50,000 nucleotides of DNA from Theodoxus fluviatilis (taxonomy: Eukaryota; Mollusca; Gastropoda; Cycloneritida; Neritidae). Where the stretch lies: positions 1 to 50,000 of the forward strand of contig JAWQFJ010018456.1 in the NCBI GenBank assembly GCA_034096865.1, given 5' to 3'. The translations under genes were made by a program, and so were the position numbers. Positions 33,528 to 44,973 of this stretch are shown in pieces. The notes under the pieces were generated by a model, which was not told the DNA's origin, ran no database searches, and saw nothing but the letters and a program-made list of their open reading frames with translations. How positions within the stretch are numbered: position 1 is the first letter of the stretch; every line of letters starts with the position of its first letter.

Positions 33528-33666
33528 GTTGGTAAGTGATGTGTTCCTCTCCACTTTCATCTTCAATCTCTTCTCTTTCCACATTATTGATGCTGTCTCT
33601 TTTCCCACAATTGCTGCAGCATGAGAAATTCATCAGATATGAACCTGTCTCCAAGCACATGGTCTC
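33528..33666 (-). CDS. CHURC1: Churchill protein, exon 2
   Basis: 139 nt after a good acceptor (AATTTCTTTTCAG), phase 0 in and phase 1 out at CCAAC|GTATGT. Encodes ETMCLETGSYLMNFSCCSNC followed by GKRDSINNVEREE and ends GEEHITYQ. CLE-x-GS-[FY]-L-x-NF, C-x2-C-x-KRD and GEE-x-x-TY match the family position by position without gaps. Confidence 0.96.
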
Positions 33667-34395
33667 CTGAAAAGAAATTCCATGTTGTGTGTACAATGAC
33701 AAGTGACTTACAAAATGAAGTGTCACACTGGCTTAAAAAATAACATTAAGCCATCCAACGATATAAAAAGAAGCTTACAGACATCCGTTTACAGAGATAA
33801 TGTGCAAGTGCATCACTTTTGGAAGGAACCCTCGGTACTATTACTACTGTACCACTGTATAGTGTATTCACCATCCATGATGATAATTGCATGGTGGGCG
33901 TGAAGTGGCTGGTGCACATATGTATAGATGGGAGATTCAGATTGTAGCAACAGAACCAATCACTTTAGCTCCTGCTATGTGATGAAAAATGATGTGCGGC
34001 ATTAATAACTCATGCTGCAAACACAAGAACGCCTCATTGCAGATCTAACACATATTGAGTGGAAGGGGAAAAAATACTGGTGTCGATTTGCACGTTTTAC
34101 GATAAGATTGCACATAGTAAACGCTGGGTCAAACGCTGCTAAAATAAAAAGCAACGAACCAACCAACAAGCTATACTAGGTTAGTTAAAATCAACGGATT
34201 CCTGCAAGGGTTGCCAATATGAAGAACAATTTTACATCGCTGCGAAATCAAAAAATATTTTGAACATTCAGATTCACACTCACACAGTGACACAGAGAGC
34301 AACTGAATTTGCAGGTGTGATACAATCGTACTCGTTCAAACGATACACTATCTATCCAACTTCCATTTCTATGAATTCATATGTTCTGTACTCAC

Positions 34396-34434
34396 CCTTT
34401 CAGGATACTCTTCTTTAACGCAATCTTCACACAT
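34396..34434 (-). CDS. CHURC1: Churchill protein, exon 1 (start codon)
   Basis: Thirteen codons, MCEDCVKEEYPER, then donor AAAGG|GTGAGT (phase 0). M-C-x-D-C-V-x-x-E-YP-x-R is the canonical Churchill N-terminus with its first two zinc cysteines. Churchill is a small zinc protein first described in vertebrate neural induction; its role in invertebrates is not well defined. All exons use consensus splice sites and no frame is broken, so the gene (31056-34434) appears intact. Confidence 0.95.
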
Positions 34435-34560
34435 TTTCGCAATGTTAGCTGTGTCGGATCGGGAAGTGAACACCCATTAAAGGGACGTTACTCCGATAGA
34501 TCCGCCCTGTCAGGTGTCCGAACATAGCAGACGACAGCGTGCGTTTCAATGAAGGTAATG
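34435..34560 (-). promoter_or_regulatory. 5' flank and probable promoter of the Churchill gene
   Basis: CpG dinucleotides return here and upstream after the CpG-poor gene body. No TATA box is visible. The start codon context is GCGAAAATGTG. The transcription start cannot be placed from sequence alone. Confidence 0.35.
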
Positions 34561-36160
34561 GCAAAATCTTCTTGGGATGGAAATATGAGGTATATTCCAG
34601 AAAAACATTTTTCTGGAATCAGAAAAAATAATGCTGAGACAATCTCAAATTTAAGTCTTCCTATTCGTTCGGGGAATACGCATGTTTCTGCAGGAACAAT
34701 TTGTCAACCATTGCTATCATCTCATGATTAATAGCACGATCACGATGGCTTTTGCGTAAACAACGAAAGTAAGTGGGGACTCCCATCAGATATGGAGAAG
34801 TGATTATATTTATTTCATTTTGAAAACTGTATATTTTGTTTTTCGTTCAAAATTGACGAAGAAAATATAGTTGACATGTTAATTTCCATTTGCTTGTGAC
34901 GTCTACTAAACAACAGGAGAATCTCGAACTGAACTGTCGCATCTTTCGAAGACTTATGTCTTCGAAATTTTGATTGACAGTTCCAATACAGAAAACTAAA
35001 GTCATAGAAAACATTCCAGTGTGAGTAGGCCTTGTAAGCTTTCACTAGTTTCAGGATACAATTCCTCTTTTCACCCAAAGAGACAATGACTTTAATTATT
35101 GACGGGGCGTTTGAATCTGAATAATATAATTATAAGGACAGTTGGTTGGTGTAGAACTTAATACAACATTTGGGATTCGTTGTGATGTTGTTGAAGATGT
35201 TGCCCCCTAGCCTAAGTAACAGATAATTAAGTTTCCTACTTTTCAATATGCTAATGCAATTCATACACAAGTGTTAGTACTGTATTTTGTGTACAGTAAT
35301 TGACCCGATATAAACATTAATACGCGTAAATGAGATAGACCCAGAAAGAAATGTTATCATTCGAATAATTTTTTTAATGGCAACGTGCATGATTCAAAGG
35401 CAAAGTAAGTTAGTATATGATCGATTACGTGATGAAACATAACGGGGAAATGGCATGAAAACAAAAGGTCATAAGCCTCTTTGATAATAATTTTCTTTCA
35501 ATTTCAACGCACGAATAAAGAATCACTGCACATGTCCATCTGTACATTCATTTGACTTTTCATTGTATTTTGACAATCTTGTTTCAGATTGAAAAGAACC
35601 ACATACTTTGTCAATCATCTGCACAATATCAAGAGCGGACTTCAGATGATTCCCTAACAACGGAAGCTAACTTCTTCGCGTCTGAGTAGGTGGCCTATTA
35701 ATTTGTGAAATTCCTGAAGCACTTGGATTCTGAAGTGTGCTGCCCTTTTTTTAAAATTTAGGAAACCAATGGGTCTTTTAATATGTGGGATTTTGTTTTT
35801 GTAGTTGTTTTGAAACATGGTAAGATAGTGATTTAAATGACGTTAGCCTTTCGAAGTGTTGTGCATGCACACAAAAACACACATGTAAAGGAAGGAAAAC
35901 CATCCCCTCTGATATGCCAAGTGATGCGAACAAATACTTTTGAACATGTTGACATAGGAATACGACATTGCCGCATTGCGGTGGAACGATTTTGAACTCT
36001 GAAAGAAACCTTTTCATACTGAGACTGAGAGGTGACTGCACTGAAGTCTTCACGTACTATAACCAAAAATCTTTGCTATAACCAGCTCCCATGCTTCCGC
36101 ATTAAAACGTTCTAACATCTAGCTCTGTTGTTTTTCATCCGCCCATATAAAAAACAACAA
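34561..36160. other. no recognisable gene
   Basis: Unique, AT-rich sequence upstream of the Churchill start. No domain or repeat was seen. Confidence 0.4.
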
Positions 36161-36188
36161 CCGTATGTTCCGACTCTCTACATGTCAA

Positions 36189-36301
36189 AGACGCTGGAAC
36201 GAGGAGTTTACCATCCGCACCCCCATGGTCCAGGACGCCTTGAGAACCGTGCTCCGTGGCTGTCCCCCTCCACGTGGCGGTCCAGACCTTCTCAAGATTC
36301 T
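36189..36301 (+). CDS. weak candidate exon, unknown protein
   Basis: The frame RRWNEEFTIRTPMVQDALRT followed by VLRGCPPPRGGPDLLKIL has a strong excess of G/C at third codon positions within otherwise AT-rich surroundings, typical of coding exons in this window. Possible acceptor GTCAAAG and donor CTAG|GTTTGT are mediocre. If it leaves in phase 1 it could join the next candidate exon through the acceptor CCCTGCAG (exon start 37367). No family recognised. Confidence 0.25.
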
Positions 36302-37082
36302 AGGTTTGTCAGGCGTAATGCCACCACCTGTTTACATTTGGCAAGCAGTGATTGATTTGTATCCCGTCAGAATTTTAAGTACGTACTAATTTGAACAATA
36401 AAATTTACCATCTGTATCGCTTTCTATAGTCAAGTGGATGGGAAATTGTGGGCACTGGGTCGCATGCAAGGGAGACTATTCTTCGCGATTAACGGTCTTG
36501 GATCACACAATCGGAGCATATACTGCTCGCAACCTGCCTGAACAAATCTGAATGGGGAAAATCCAGAAGGCTCCACTTCCTTTTATTCAAAAGACTGAAG
36601 TAATAACGTCTAGTTTTCAACCATCATTTACAACGTAAAAAAAAACATACGCGTGTAAACTGCTAGTCTCACTCATTTCATGAAGGGGAGATAATCTGTC
36701 TCAGTGAAAGGTGACGTTACTCAAGACATAAGTATCCACAAACACGATACTGTCCTCATCTCTCCGGTTTCACCCTGCCTTGGGCATCCATCCGTCTTGT
36801 GACACTGTAGTGTAATGCTATGGGTACAGCTCGGCGCAAGGCATTTTCTGTGGCCATCATCTCTACCATGAATGATATCACTCCATGTGACCCAACATAT
36901 AGCAGAGGTGGTATCAGAGCACATCCCATGATCCCAACCGTCAGATTTTCATCAATATTGTTCACTAATCATCATTCTGATAGCTACAATTTCAACTGAT
37001 CTCTCGCTTATTGTGCATAAAGAATCACCTCCGCGTTTCAAGCAACATCATGATCATCATTATCGATGTTGTCATCATTGTC

Positions 37083-37203
37083 GTTGTCACCGTCACCATC
37101 AGCAGCAGCGGTAGCAGTAATAGCAACAGCAACAACAACAACAGCAGCACAGCAGCACAGCAGCAGCAGTAGCAGTAGTCCCACCAGAACCAGCACTAAC
37201 AGC
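37083..37203. repeat. imperfect (CAG/CAA)n triplet tract
   Basis: CAGCAGCGG, CAACAACAACAACAGCAG and related triplets about 150 bp upstream of the acidic candidate exon. Confidence 0.8.
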
Positions 37204-37351
37204 GGTATTGATCTATATATTGTCACTGCGATGGTCATTTATTGTCGTCACAAGCCACCCTTTCGTCCTCAGCCCTTTTCCTCTAGCATTTCACACCCAC
37301 TGCTTGCTTCATGTGGACATGGATGGATGCGTTCTTGTCAGTGACTGCCAG

Positions 37352-37504
37352 TTGACGTGCCCTGCAGACGACGACTCGTGGCATGTGCTGGACGTGGACG
37401 ACGAGCTGCTGGCCGTGGACGACGAGTCCCTTTCCGTCTCCAGACTGACCGAGGCTGACGCGGACGTGGGGACTGACTCGGATTCGCAGCCCAAGCCCAG
37501 ACAG
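37352..37504 (+). CDS. candidate alternative K2P tail exon, acidic
   Basis: Encodes DDDSWHVLDVDDELLAVDDE followed by SLSVSRLTEADADVG and DSDSQPKPRQ. Phase 0 at the donor CAGACAG|GTGGGG. The acceptor is uncertain: CTGCCAG before 37352 gives phase 0, while CCCTGCAG before 37367 gives phase 1. Very acidic and disordered. The codon pattern (GAC, GAG, CTG, GTG) is strongly coding-like. It lies 2.9 kb upstream of the Churchill start on the opposite strand, and would be joined across that gene to the exon at 26813. Confidence 0.55.
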
Positions 37505-38627
37505 GTGGGGAGGGGTAGAGTGACCTGGGTTTGGTATTTAATGATTTCGTCCACAGTTATACCGTACTGCACCGTGCTTGTGACGACAGAAATTTAGTGC
37601 AGTTAAAACTCGTGCTGAAAAGTGACAAAATCTTATAAGCTCTACGAACATGCCAAGTCCTGTTCAATCCTGCAAGTATCTTGAGATAATACAGCCGGTT
37701 AAAAATAAAAATATAAAAAAATGTTGATGTAAATTTTAAACGGGGAGGTGCCCACCTCCTACGTAAACAAGTTTGTTGGATATCAATAAAATTCATAATG
37801 AATTAAGCACGCTGCCTGATCGAATCTAAACGTTTTCCAAATATCCTTTGCTTCTAAGTCACCATTACAGTACATTTTTGTTACTTCATTTGTCTCGAAC
37901 TTCACAAATATTTACACCTAACCGTGTATTCGCGCCTAATTGTTATCCTTGAAAAACCCAGAAAACTGTTATCCGTGCTAAGAAATCTGCTTTATGACCC
38001 ACTCTCTTGTGTCCCAAACCATAGCATCGTCTTCTAATCTTAGATGTCTCAGTCTTCGATTTAGTTCCAAGACCTTCATGGCAAAACTTGGTGTTACTGT
38101 TTATGTACTAAGTTGTTACCCTCGTGTGACCAAGGCAATGTAACAGCAATACATGGTGAAAAGGTATCGTAACGGGGGGAATCCAGGCGCCCATGACAGT
38201 AGAGAAGTCCTGTAATTTCACGTCTGTCCCAAACTCCAAACCATGTTGCCCTCAAATGACCACGACAGCTGTGACCCACGCATAAACGAACTTTTGATAT
38301 TATTCTACAGGTCTCTGTAACTAAGATACTATCTCTCAAGCCCAGATTTGTCCCTAACGTCTTGGATATTTCCTACCTAACCGTGCAGAGAAACTAAAGT
38401 GTTGCTCTCCAACGACCTTCAAATCTGTTATCCATCCGAGGACGAGCTCTTGATCTGCACTTCTTGGTATCTGTAGCAACGATAATTCTTTTCTAACCTC
38501 AGGTTTGTGTAAACCTTATGCATAATCACGTCAAACTGTGCATAGATACAGAATCGCTGTCCTAGCCCTCGAATAACCCGTGCAACAGTGAGCCATGGGA
38601 GGAAAAACTCGTCATCTCTGTCTACAG

Positions 38628-38858
38628 GTGCCAATTCTGCGAAAGTTGTACCAGGAACCGGTCCTTCGACAAAAGCCGTGCATGGAGAGCGGGCAGCTGC
38701 AGGTTGTGAACTGTGCCAGACGCAAAGGCAGTCACTCCAAACGCATGCCCCAGGACTTCCTCGAGGCGCTCAAGAGAAGCCAGAGGAAAGAGGGCAAGAA
38801 AAAGCGGAAGGAAAGGTTCCAGCGACTCTGCCAACCCGAACATGGCGTCTCTCGGAAG
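38628..38858 (+). CDS. candidate alternative K2P tail exon, basic
   Basis: 231 nt, phase 0 in (acceptor CTCTGTCTACAG) and phase 0 out (CGGAAG|GTACCG). Encodes VPILRKLYQEPVLRQKP, MPQDFLEALKRSQRKEGKKK, RKERFQRLC and EHGVSRK. Strong third-position G/C preference in this frame only. The Lys/Arg-rich helix-prone segment could be a coiled coil, a nuclear-localisation-like stretch or a lipid-binding stretch. No named domain. It continues the run of phase-0 exons. Confidence 0.55.
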
Positions 38859-39202
38859 GTACCGCGTGGCCACTTTTTAGTGATGTGTTAAAGTTTGTAA
38901 CTACTCGGGTGAGATGATGACATCGGTTCCACGTTATAGTCCCCGAGTCTCTCCCACCCACTCCCCCACCCCCTACCCCCACCTCCACGCCTCTTTCTCT
39001 TGAAGTAGCAGAGAAATACTGACATCGACATGAAGCAACAGCATCAGACGTATCTTATCATTACCCGGACATCTGTGCTGCTGTTAGAGGACGTTTTTGT
39101 AACTTTAAATTCACTTCTTGGCTCGTTGGTGCCAGACAATATCACGAGGACTTTTATACAGCTGAAGGAACTGACAATCGACTCCGCTTTCTTTCTTTCC
39201 AG

Positions 39203-39232
39203 TCTCATCGTCGACGGAGCTGCACACCTTGA
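39203..39232 (+). CDS. candidate terminal exon of the long tail
   Basis: The acceptor is excellent (CTTTCTTTCTTTCCAG). Phase 0 continuation gives SHRRRSCTP and TGA. In another phase the exon would stay open to about 39310 (SSSTELHTLNPNFASWPRDV), so the true frame depends on the upstream splice. An AATAAA lies about 290 bp downstream. Confidence 0.4.
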   Translation, partial: SHRRRSCTP

Positions 39233-39517
39233 ATCCTAACTTTGCTTCATGGCCTCGTGATGTCCCAGTCGGACCAACATACCCAGTCTCTTTGTTGGCG
39301 CAGAACTCCTGAGGGTGAAGTTGGCTTTTTGTAACATTCAGTGCATGATGTCCGCATCTGCCTTCTTCATAGTTCTGGATGCTATTGACAGATGTTGGAC
39401 TTGTTGAATTCAGAATACGTCAAATGACGTTTCTTTTCAGCTTATGCCCGTCTTTCGTCTCTCCAAGCTGGTCTCAATGTGATTACAGTTATTGTTCTAG
39501 TCATTTAATTTTTTAAG

Positions 39518-39523
39518 AATAAA
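39518..39523 (+). terminator. candidate polyadenylation signal AATAAA
   Basis: Canonical hexamer in AT-rich sequence after the candidate terminal exon. Confidence 0.45.
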
Positions 39524-39539
39524 ATTTACTGCACTAACG

Positions 39540-40106
39540 TCAGATTTTTTTCCCCCCATTCAACCGTGAACTCTTTCTCACAGAGAGTCTTTGTCACTAC
39601 ACAGACGTTTCTTTATCCTCTGTCGTGGGAGAGTGTCGAGGAAACAAGAATCCCACTGCGTGCGCCTGAAACGTAATACCGTAGCCTGACGCGCCCTGAG
39701 GTGACTGCAGCATGCCAAATCCCCATCCTTCCACCCAGGGCACGACCCTTTGTCTACAGACACAGCTCTCCACCGTCAGCTTGTCTGCCTTACCTGCTGG
39801 AGCTGTTTGCTCTCTAAGTCCTCGTCGTGTCGACGCTGCCGTTTCGAAATGTATGGATTACTGGATCCATTAGGGACTTCTTTGGAGCTGTTATTTGTGG
39901 GGGCATTTATAATGTGTTCTTATAATCGTTGATAAATCAAACATTCGGTTTAGTGTTTCAGCATGACATGTCGGCTGAACCGTTGAATCACAATGATAAT
40001 GGAATAAATGTGCTCAAATTATTTAATAGCAATTTTACAACCAGGCTTACCAGGTAGACTGCAAAAACAGAAGTGTGAATTGACAACCACCATTACTCAC
40101 CCCAAC
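39540..40106. other. no recognisable feature
   Basis: Unique sequence between the proposed gene end and the second fold-back. Confidence 0.4.
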
Positions 40107-41182
40107 CAAAGATTATAAGTTACACAAAGATAGTTCATGCCGAGCTTTTGCTATATAAACTTACAAGACGCTCGGAAACGCAGTGCACCAAGCGGGAAGG
40201 TACATGGGTGAATCAAGGGAAGTAATCACACCGCTTAGCGACATATAAATTTGCTTGTTTATCGACGCGTTTCTGATGCGTTCCGATCATGTTTGTGAAT
40301 AAATTTACGGTGTAATGTGTAATAAAATGATTCGCTGCAATAATGGGGGTGTTTTGGCTTTGTTTTTTGTAGCAGGCGTTGTGAAATCGAACTCGCACAT
40401 AGCCATAGAACTACATGGTAGGCCTATGGTTTGACTGGGAACGATTTATTTTTCATTATTATCGAAGAATGCACGCTTGTTTATCAACGTATACACCCCT
40501 GTGGAATATCTTTAGGAAATGCAAAGCAATACATACCTGTCAAGAAGGTGATTTGAGGCCAGAAAGTCATTCGATGAAGTGAATTTAGTTGCCGCTTCGG
40601 CAAAGATTATAGTTACGATCAAGCAAGACGGTGAAGAAAGCTGCCTGCTGATTGGAGGATTCTATTCAGGGAACCAATCAGAGGACTGCTTTCTACACCG
40701 ATTAAGACTGAACGCGCTCCTGTTCAAACTGAATTCACTTCATCGAATGACTTTCTGGCCGCAAATCACCTTCTTGACAGGTATGTATTGCTTTGCATTT
40801 CCTAAAGATATTCCATACGTTGATAAACAAGCGTGCATTCTTCGATAATAATGAAAAATAAATCGTTCCCAGTCAAACCATACCTTGTAGATCTATGTCT
40901 ATGTGCGAGTTCGATTTCACAATGCCTGCTACAAAAAACAAAGCCAAAACACCCCCATTATTGCAGCAAATCATTTCATTACACATTACACCGTAAGTTT
41001 ATTCACAAACATGATCGGAACGCATCAGAAACGCGTCGATAAACAAGTAAATTTACATGTCGCTAAGCGGTGTGATTACTTCCCTTGATTCACCCATGTA
41101 CCTTCCCACTTGGGGGCTCAACGTGTCTCGATCCTCACAACATTGAACTAATGAACTATATTTGTGTAACTTATAATCTTTG
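40107..41182. mobile_element. second fold-back element, arms about 450 bp, spacer about 140 bp
   Basis: The left arm (40107-40588) starts CAAAGATTATAAGTTACAC. The right arm (about 40728-41182) is its reverse complement with scattered substitutions and small indels, ending GTGTAACTTATAATCTTTG. The same 61-codon frame (start MRVRFHNACYKKQSQ) therefore appears on the minus strand at 40213-40398 and on the + strand at 40903-41088, with three or four differences; it is probably fortuitous. Flanks CCCCAAC (left) and CCCCAAAC (right) may be an imperfect target duplication. Confidence 0.85.
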
Positions 41183-41590
41183 CCCCAAACCAGCCCATAT
41201 CCCTCACCCACACCCCATATTTTCGTTTCATGATGGCTCTTCCTTCGTATGGTAACGACCGAAGGTATCAGAGCGAAGTGTAACAGTAGGGGAGAGCGGG
41301 GATGGTTGTAACATTTTTTACATTACGACTCATCACGCATTACATGCTTAGCATTTAAGCAACTTTATTCACTCAAGCACAACTAAAAACATTCGTTTTA
41401 ACGTTGAAACCGAAACAATTGGTCAAATCTGCACCGTTTGTCTCCAAGGTGAACAAAACTGACGTAACCCTACTCGTTACAACTTGCCCCACAGGTGGGG
41501 TAAGTTGTAACAAGCCGTGGGGCTGGTTTTAACACTATGATATTAGACATTAAAAAAAGACTTAATGGTATTCGACGGCATGTACTCTAC

Positions 41591-43786
41591 ATACCCCAGC
41601 ACCTACATAGCCCATTTTCTACATACTCGACCCCTACCTAGCCCATCCCCTACCTAGCCCATCCCCTACCTAGCCCATCCCCTACCTAGCCCATCCCCTA
41701 CCTAGCCCATCCCCTACCTAGCCCATCCTCTACATAGCCCATCCCCTACATAGCCCAACAACTACCTAGCCCATCCTCTACATAGCCCATCCTCTACATA
41801 GCCCATCCTCTACATAGCCCATCCCCTACCTAGTCCAACAACTACCTAGCCCATCCCCTACATAGCCCATCCTCTACATAGCCCATCCTCTACATAGCCC
41901 ATCCCCTACCTAGCCCATCCCCTACATAGCCCATCCCCTACCTAGCCCATCCCCTACCTAGCCCATCCTCTACATAGCCCATCCCCTACATAGCCCTTCC
42001 TCTACATAGCCCAACAACTACCTAGCCCATCCCCTACCTAGCCCATCCTCTACATAGCCCATCCCCTACATAGCCCATCCCCTACATAGCCCATCCCCTA
42101 CATAGCCCATCCCCTACCTAGCCCATCCTCTACATAGCTCATCCCCTACATAGCCCATCCCCTACCTAGCCCAACAACTACCTAGCCCATCCTCTACATA
42201 GCCCATCCTCTACATAGCCCATCCTCTACATAGCCCATCCCCTACCTAGCCCATCCTCTACATAGCCCATCCTCTACATAGCCCATCCCCTACCTAGCCC
42301 ATCCCCTACCTAGCCCATCCTCTACCTAGCCCATCCTCTACATAGCCCATCCCCTACCTAGCCCAACAACTACCTAGCCCATCCTCTACATAGCCCATTC
42401 CCTACCTAGCCCATCCCCTACCTAGCCCAACAACTACATAGCCCATCCCCTACATAGCCCATCCTCTACAAAGCCCATCCCCTACCTAGCCCATCCTCTA
42501 CATAGCCCATCCCCTACATAGCCCATCCCCTACCTAGCCCAACAACTACTTAGCCCGTCCTCTACATAGCCCATCCTCTACATAGCCCATCCCCTACATA
42601 GCCCATCCCCTACCTAGCCCATCCCCTACATAGCCCATCCTCTACATAGCCCATCCCCTACATAGCCCATCCTCTACATAGCCCATCCCCTACATAGCCC
42701 ATCCCCTACCTAGCCCAACAACTACCTAGCCCATCCTCTACATAGCCCATCCTCTACATAGCCCATCCCCTACATAGCCCATCCCCTACCTAGCCCATCC
42801 CCTACATAGCCCATCCCCTACATAGCCCATCCTCTACATAGCCCATCCCCTACCTAGCCCATCCTCTACATAGCCCATCCCGTACATAGCCCATCCCCTA
42901 CCTAGCCCAACAACTACCTAGCCCATCCTCTACATAGCCCATCCTCTACATAGCCCACCCCCTACATAGCCCATCCCCTACATAGCCCATCCCCTACCTA
43001 GCCCATCCCCTACATAGCCCATCCTCTACATAGCCCATCCCCTACATAGCCCATCCTCTACATAGCCCATCCCCTACCTAGCCCATCCTCTACATAGCCC
43101 ATCCCCTACATAGCCCATCCCCTACCTAGCCCAACAACTACCTAGCCCAACAACTACATAGCCCATCCTCTACATAGCCCATCCTCTACATAGCCCATCC
43201 CCTACATAGCCCATCCTCTAAATAGCCCATCCTCTACATAGCCCATCCCCTACCTAGCCCATCCCCTACCTAGCCCAACAACTACATAGCCCATCCTCTA
43301 CATAGCCCATCCCCTACATAGCCCATCCCCTACCTAGCCCAACAACTACATAGGCCATCCCCTACATAGGCCATCCCCTACATAGCCCAACAACTACATA
43401 GCCCATCCCCTACATAACCCATCCTCTAAATAGCCCATCCTCTACATAGCCCATCCCCTACCTAGCCCATCCCCTACCTAGCCCAACAACTACATAGCCC
43501 ATCCTCTACATAGCCCATCCCCTACATAGCCCATCCCTTACCTAGCCCAACAACTACATAGCCCATCCCCTACATAGCCCATCCCCTATCTAGCCCAACA
43601 ACTACATAGCCCATCCCCTACCTAGCCCAACAACTACATAGCCCATCCCCTACATAGCCCATCCTCTACATAGCCCATCCCCTACATAGCCCATCCCCTA
43701 CATAGCCCATCCTCTAAATAGCCCATCCTCTACATACTCGACCCATACATAGCCCATCCTCCACATACCCCAACCCCTACCTATCC
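41591..43786. repeat. 16-bp satellite, about 135 copies
   Basis: Unit TAGCCCATCCCCTAC[C/A], with recurrent variants CCTCTACA and, about once every few to ten units, CAACAACTAC in place of CATCCCCTAC. Variant units recur in similar order (AACAACTAC, CCTCTACA, CCTCTACA, CCCCTACA), suggesting higher-order repeat blocks. Confidence 0.97.
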
Positions 43787-43887
43787 CACTAGGGTTCACA
43801 ACAAACCAAACAAAAATCCTCCACTGCATGTACTTGCACAAACAAAGCAAACACAAATGTAAATGTGCCAGTGACATAATCAGCACA

Positions 43888-44265
43888 TCAATCTGAGTCA
43901 TCTGAATCACAGTTTTGACAGATGTAACTGGGTTTTTTCTGTGTGCATTCTTCATGAGACCAATTCTTGCACCTTACACACTGAACTCATTTCTTGTTAG
44001 GCATGCTGTTTGAATAGGGTTCACAACAAACCAAACAAAAATCCTCCTCAGAGTCTGTGGAAACAGAGTCAGACTTTTTGTAGCTTGATGTTTTTCTCGA
44101 CTTTTTGTTCCCTTTCTGTTTCTGCAGTGCATTTCTACCTCCTGTTCTAATAGGTGCACGGTTTCTGTTAGTTTTTTCTTCCCGGCTCAGCTTGTTCTTT
44201 TCTGGGGTGTTGGTTAAAACTGCTGTCTGTCTACGTGAGGTCTTCCTCTGGTAGTTTCGAACCAT
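43888..44265 (-). pseudogene. transposase pseudogene: N-terminus joined to C-terminal zinc motif, internal stop
   Basis: Begins MVRNYQRKTSR, the opening of pogo/jerky-like (CENPB-type) transposases, but no helix-turn-helix or DDE domain follows. Instead the frame runs through a short basic region to STDSEEDFCLVCCEPYSNS, the start of the C-terminal Cys-rich motif. A TGA at 43996-43994 lies where such proteins usually have Trp; the same frame then continues VQCVRCKNWSHEECTQKK and ends CDSDDSD with TGA at 43888. So there was a large internal deletion plus a nonsense change. A 32-bp piece of the motif (44016-44047) is duplicated at 43791-43822 beside the satellite. Confidence 0.75.
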
Positions 44266-44403
44266 TCTGGAAAAAAATAAATGTATAAATTTATTTAAGT
44301 TGATTTACGAGGAAAAAAATACAAAAGATCTAGACAGAATCCTCATTAAACAAAATACCACATAGAGGCAGACACAGCTCCATGCAGCACGCATACTTAA
44401 ACA

Positions 44404-44423
44404 TGCATGCGCACACGCACACG

Positions 44424-44481
<58 letters not shown>
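44404..44481. repeat. (CA)n microsatellite
   Basis: CGCACA variants and then a pure CA run, inside the 41.3-45.0 kb element. Confidence 0.95.
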
Positions 44482-44484
<3 letters not shown>

Positions 44485-44973
44485 TTTTTCCTCCTTATTT
44501 TCTTCAATTTGTAGCGAATAGAAAAATGGGGTTGGTCGTAACACAGGTGGGGCTGGTTGTAACATGTTACAACTAGCCCCTTCTGGTTTGTTACAACTAG
44601 CCCCATCCCACTGTTGATCACCGGCCCTAACCCAGCAGCCAACACAGAAAACGAGAAGCAGATTTTGATGGTATGATAACATTGATAAAGCAACAAGCTT
44701 TCTTGAACCGTTTCTGTCAGTATTCTAAGATTTAGTGATTTAGAGATACATGATACTCTTTACAAATTGCAAAAAGTTACTCACATGCCTGAATTTCGAA
44801 CTTTTTGTTCCCATTCTCACATGCGTCGATTTCATTCCGCCATTTTTTCTTGGGAAATGGAGAATGAGTAAATGGAACAACTGTCTCAGTCTCAGCAGAA
44901 AACTCATAAACAGTAAGGAGTAATGCTGCTTGTTACTTCCAACCCGTGTTACTTTTAGCCCCGCTCTCCCCTA

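Larger units (their letters stand above)
41289..44971 (-). mobile_element. 3.7-kb DNA transposon remnant with GGGGAGAGCGGGG ends and TA flanks
   Basis: GGGGAGAGCGGGG at the left and CCCCGCTCTCCCC at the right are perfect inverted termini, each flanked by TA (41287-41288, 44972-44973), as for pogo/Tc1-mariner relatives. Copies of a GGGGC-TNGTTGTAAC-type motif occur near both ends in both orientations (for example 41302, 41487-41520, 44527-44605, 44930-44960), perhaps transposase-binding iterons. The interior holds a decayed transposase (43888-44265) and a 2.2-kb satellite (41591-43786). Confidence 0.8.

Noticed and set aside
38628..38882. Alternative frame (GANSAKVVPGTG...) through the 38.6-kb exon
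   Set aside because: Weaker third-position bias than the VPILRKLYQ frame and a phase inconsistent with the phase-0 exon series. It would, however, fit the longer frame in the 39203 exon, so it is not fully excluded.
40213..41088. Two copies of a 61-residue protein (MRVRFHNACYKK...) as real paralogous genes
   Set aside because: They are mirror images created by the palindrome arms. No start context, domain or splice evidence.
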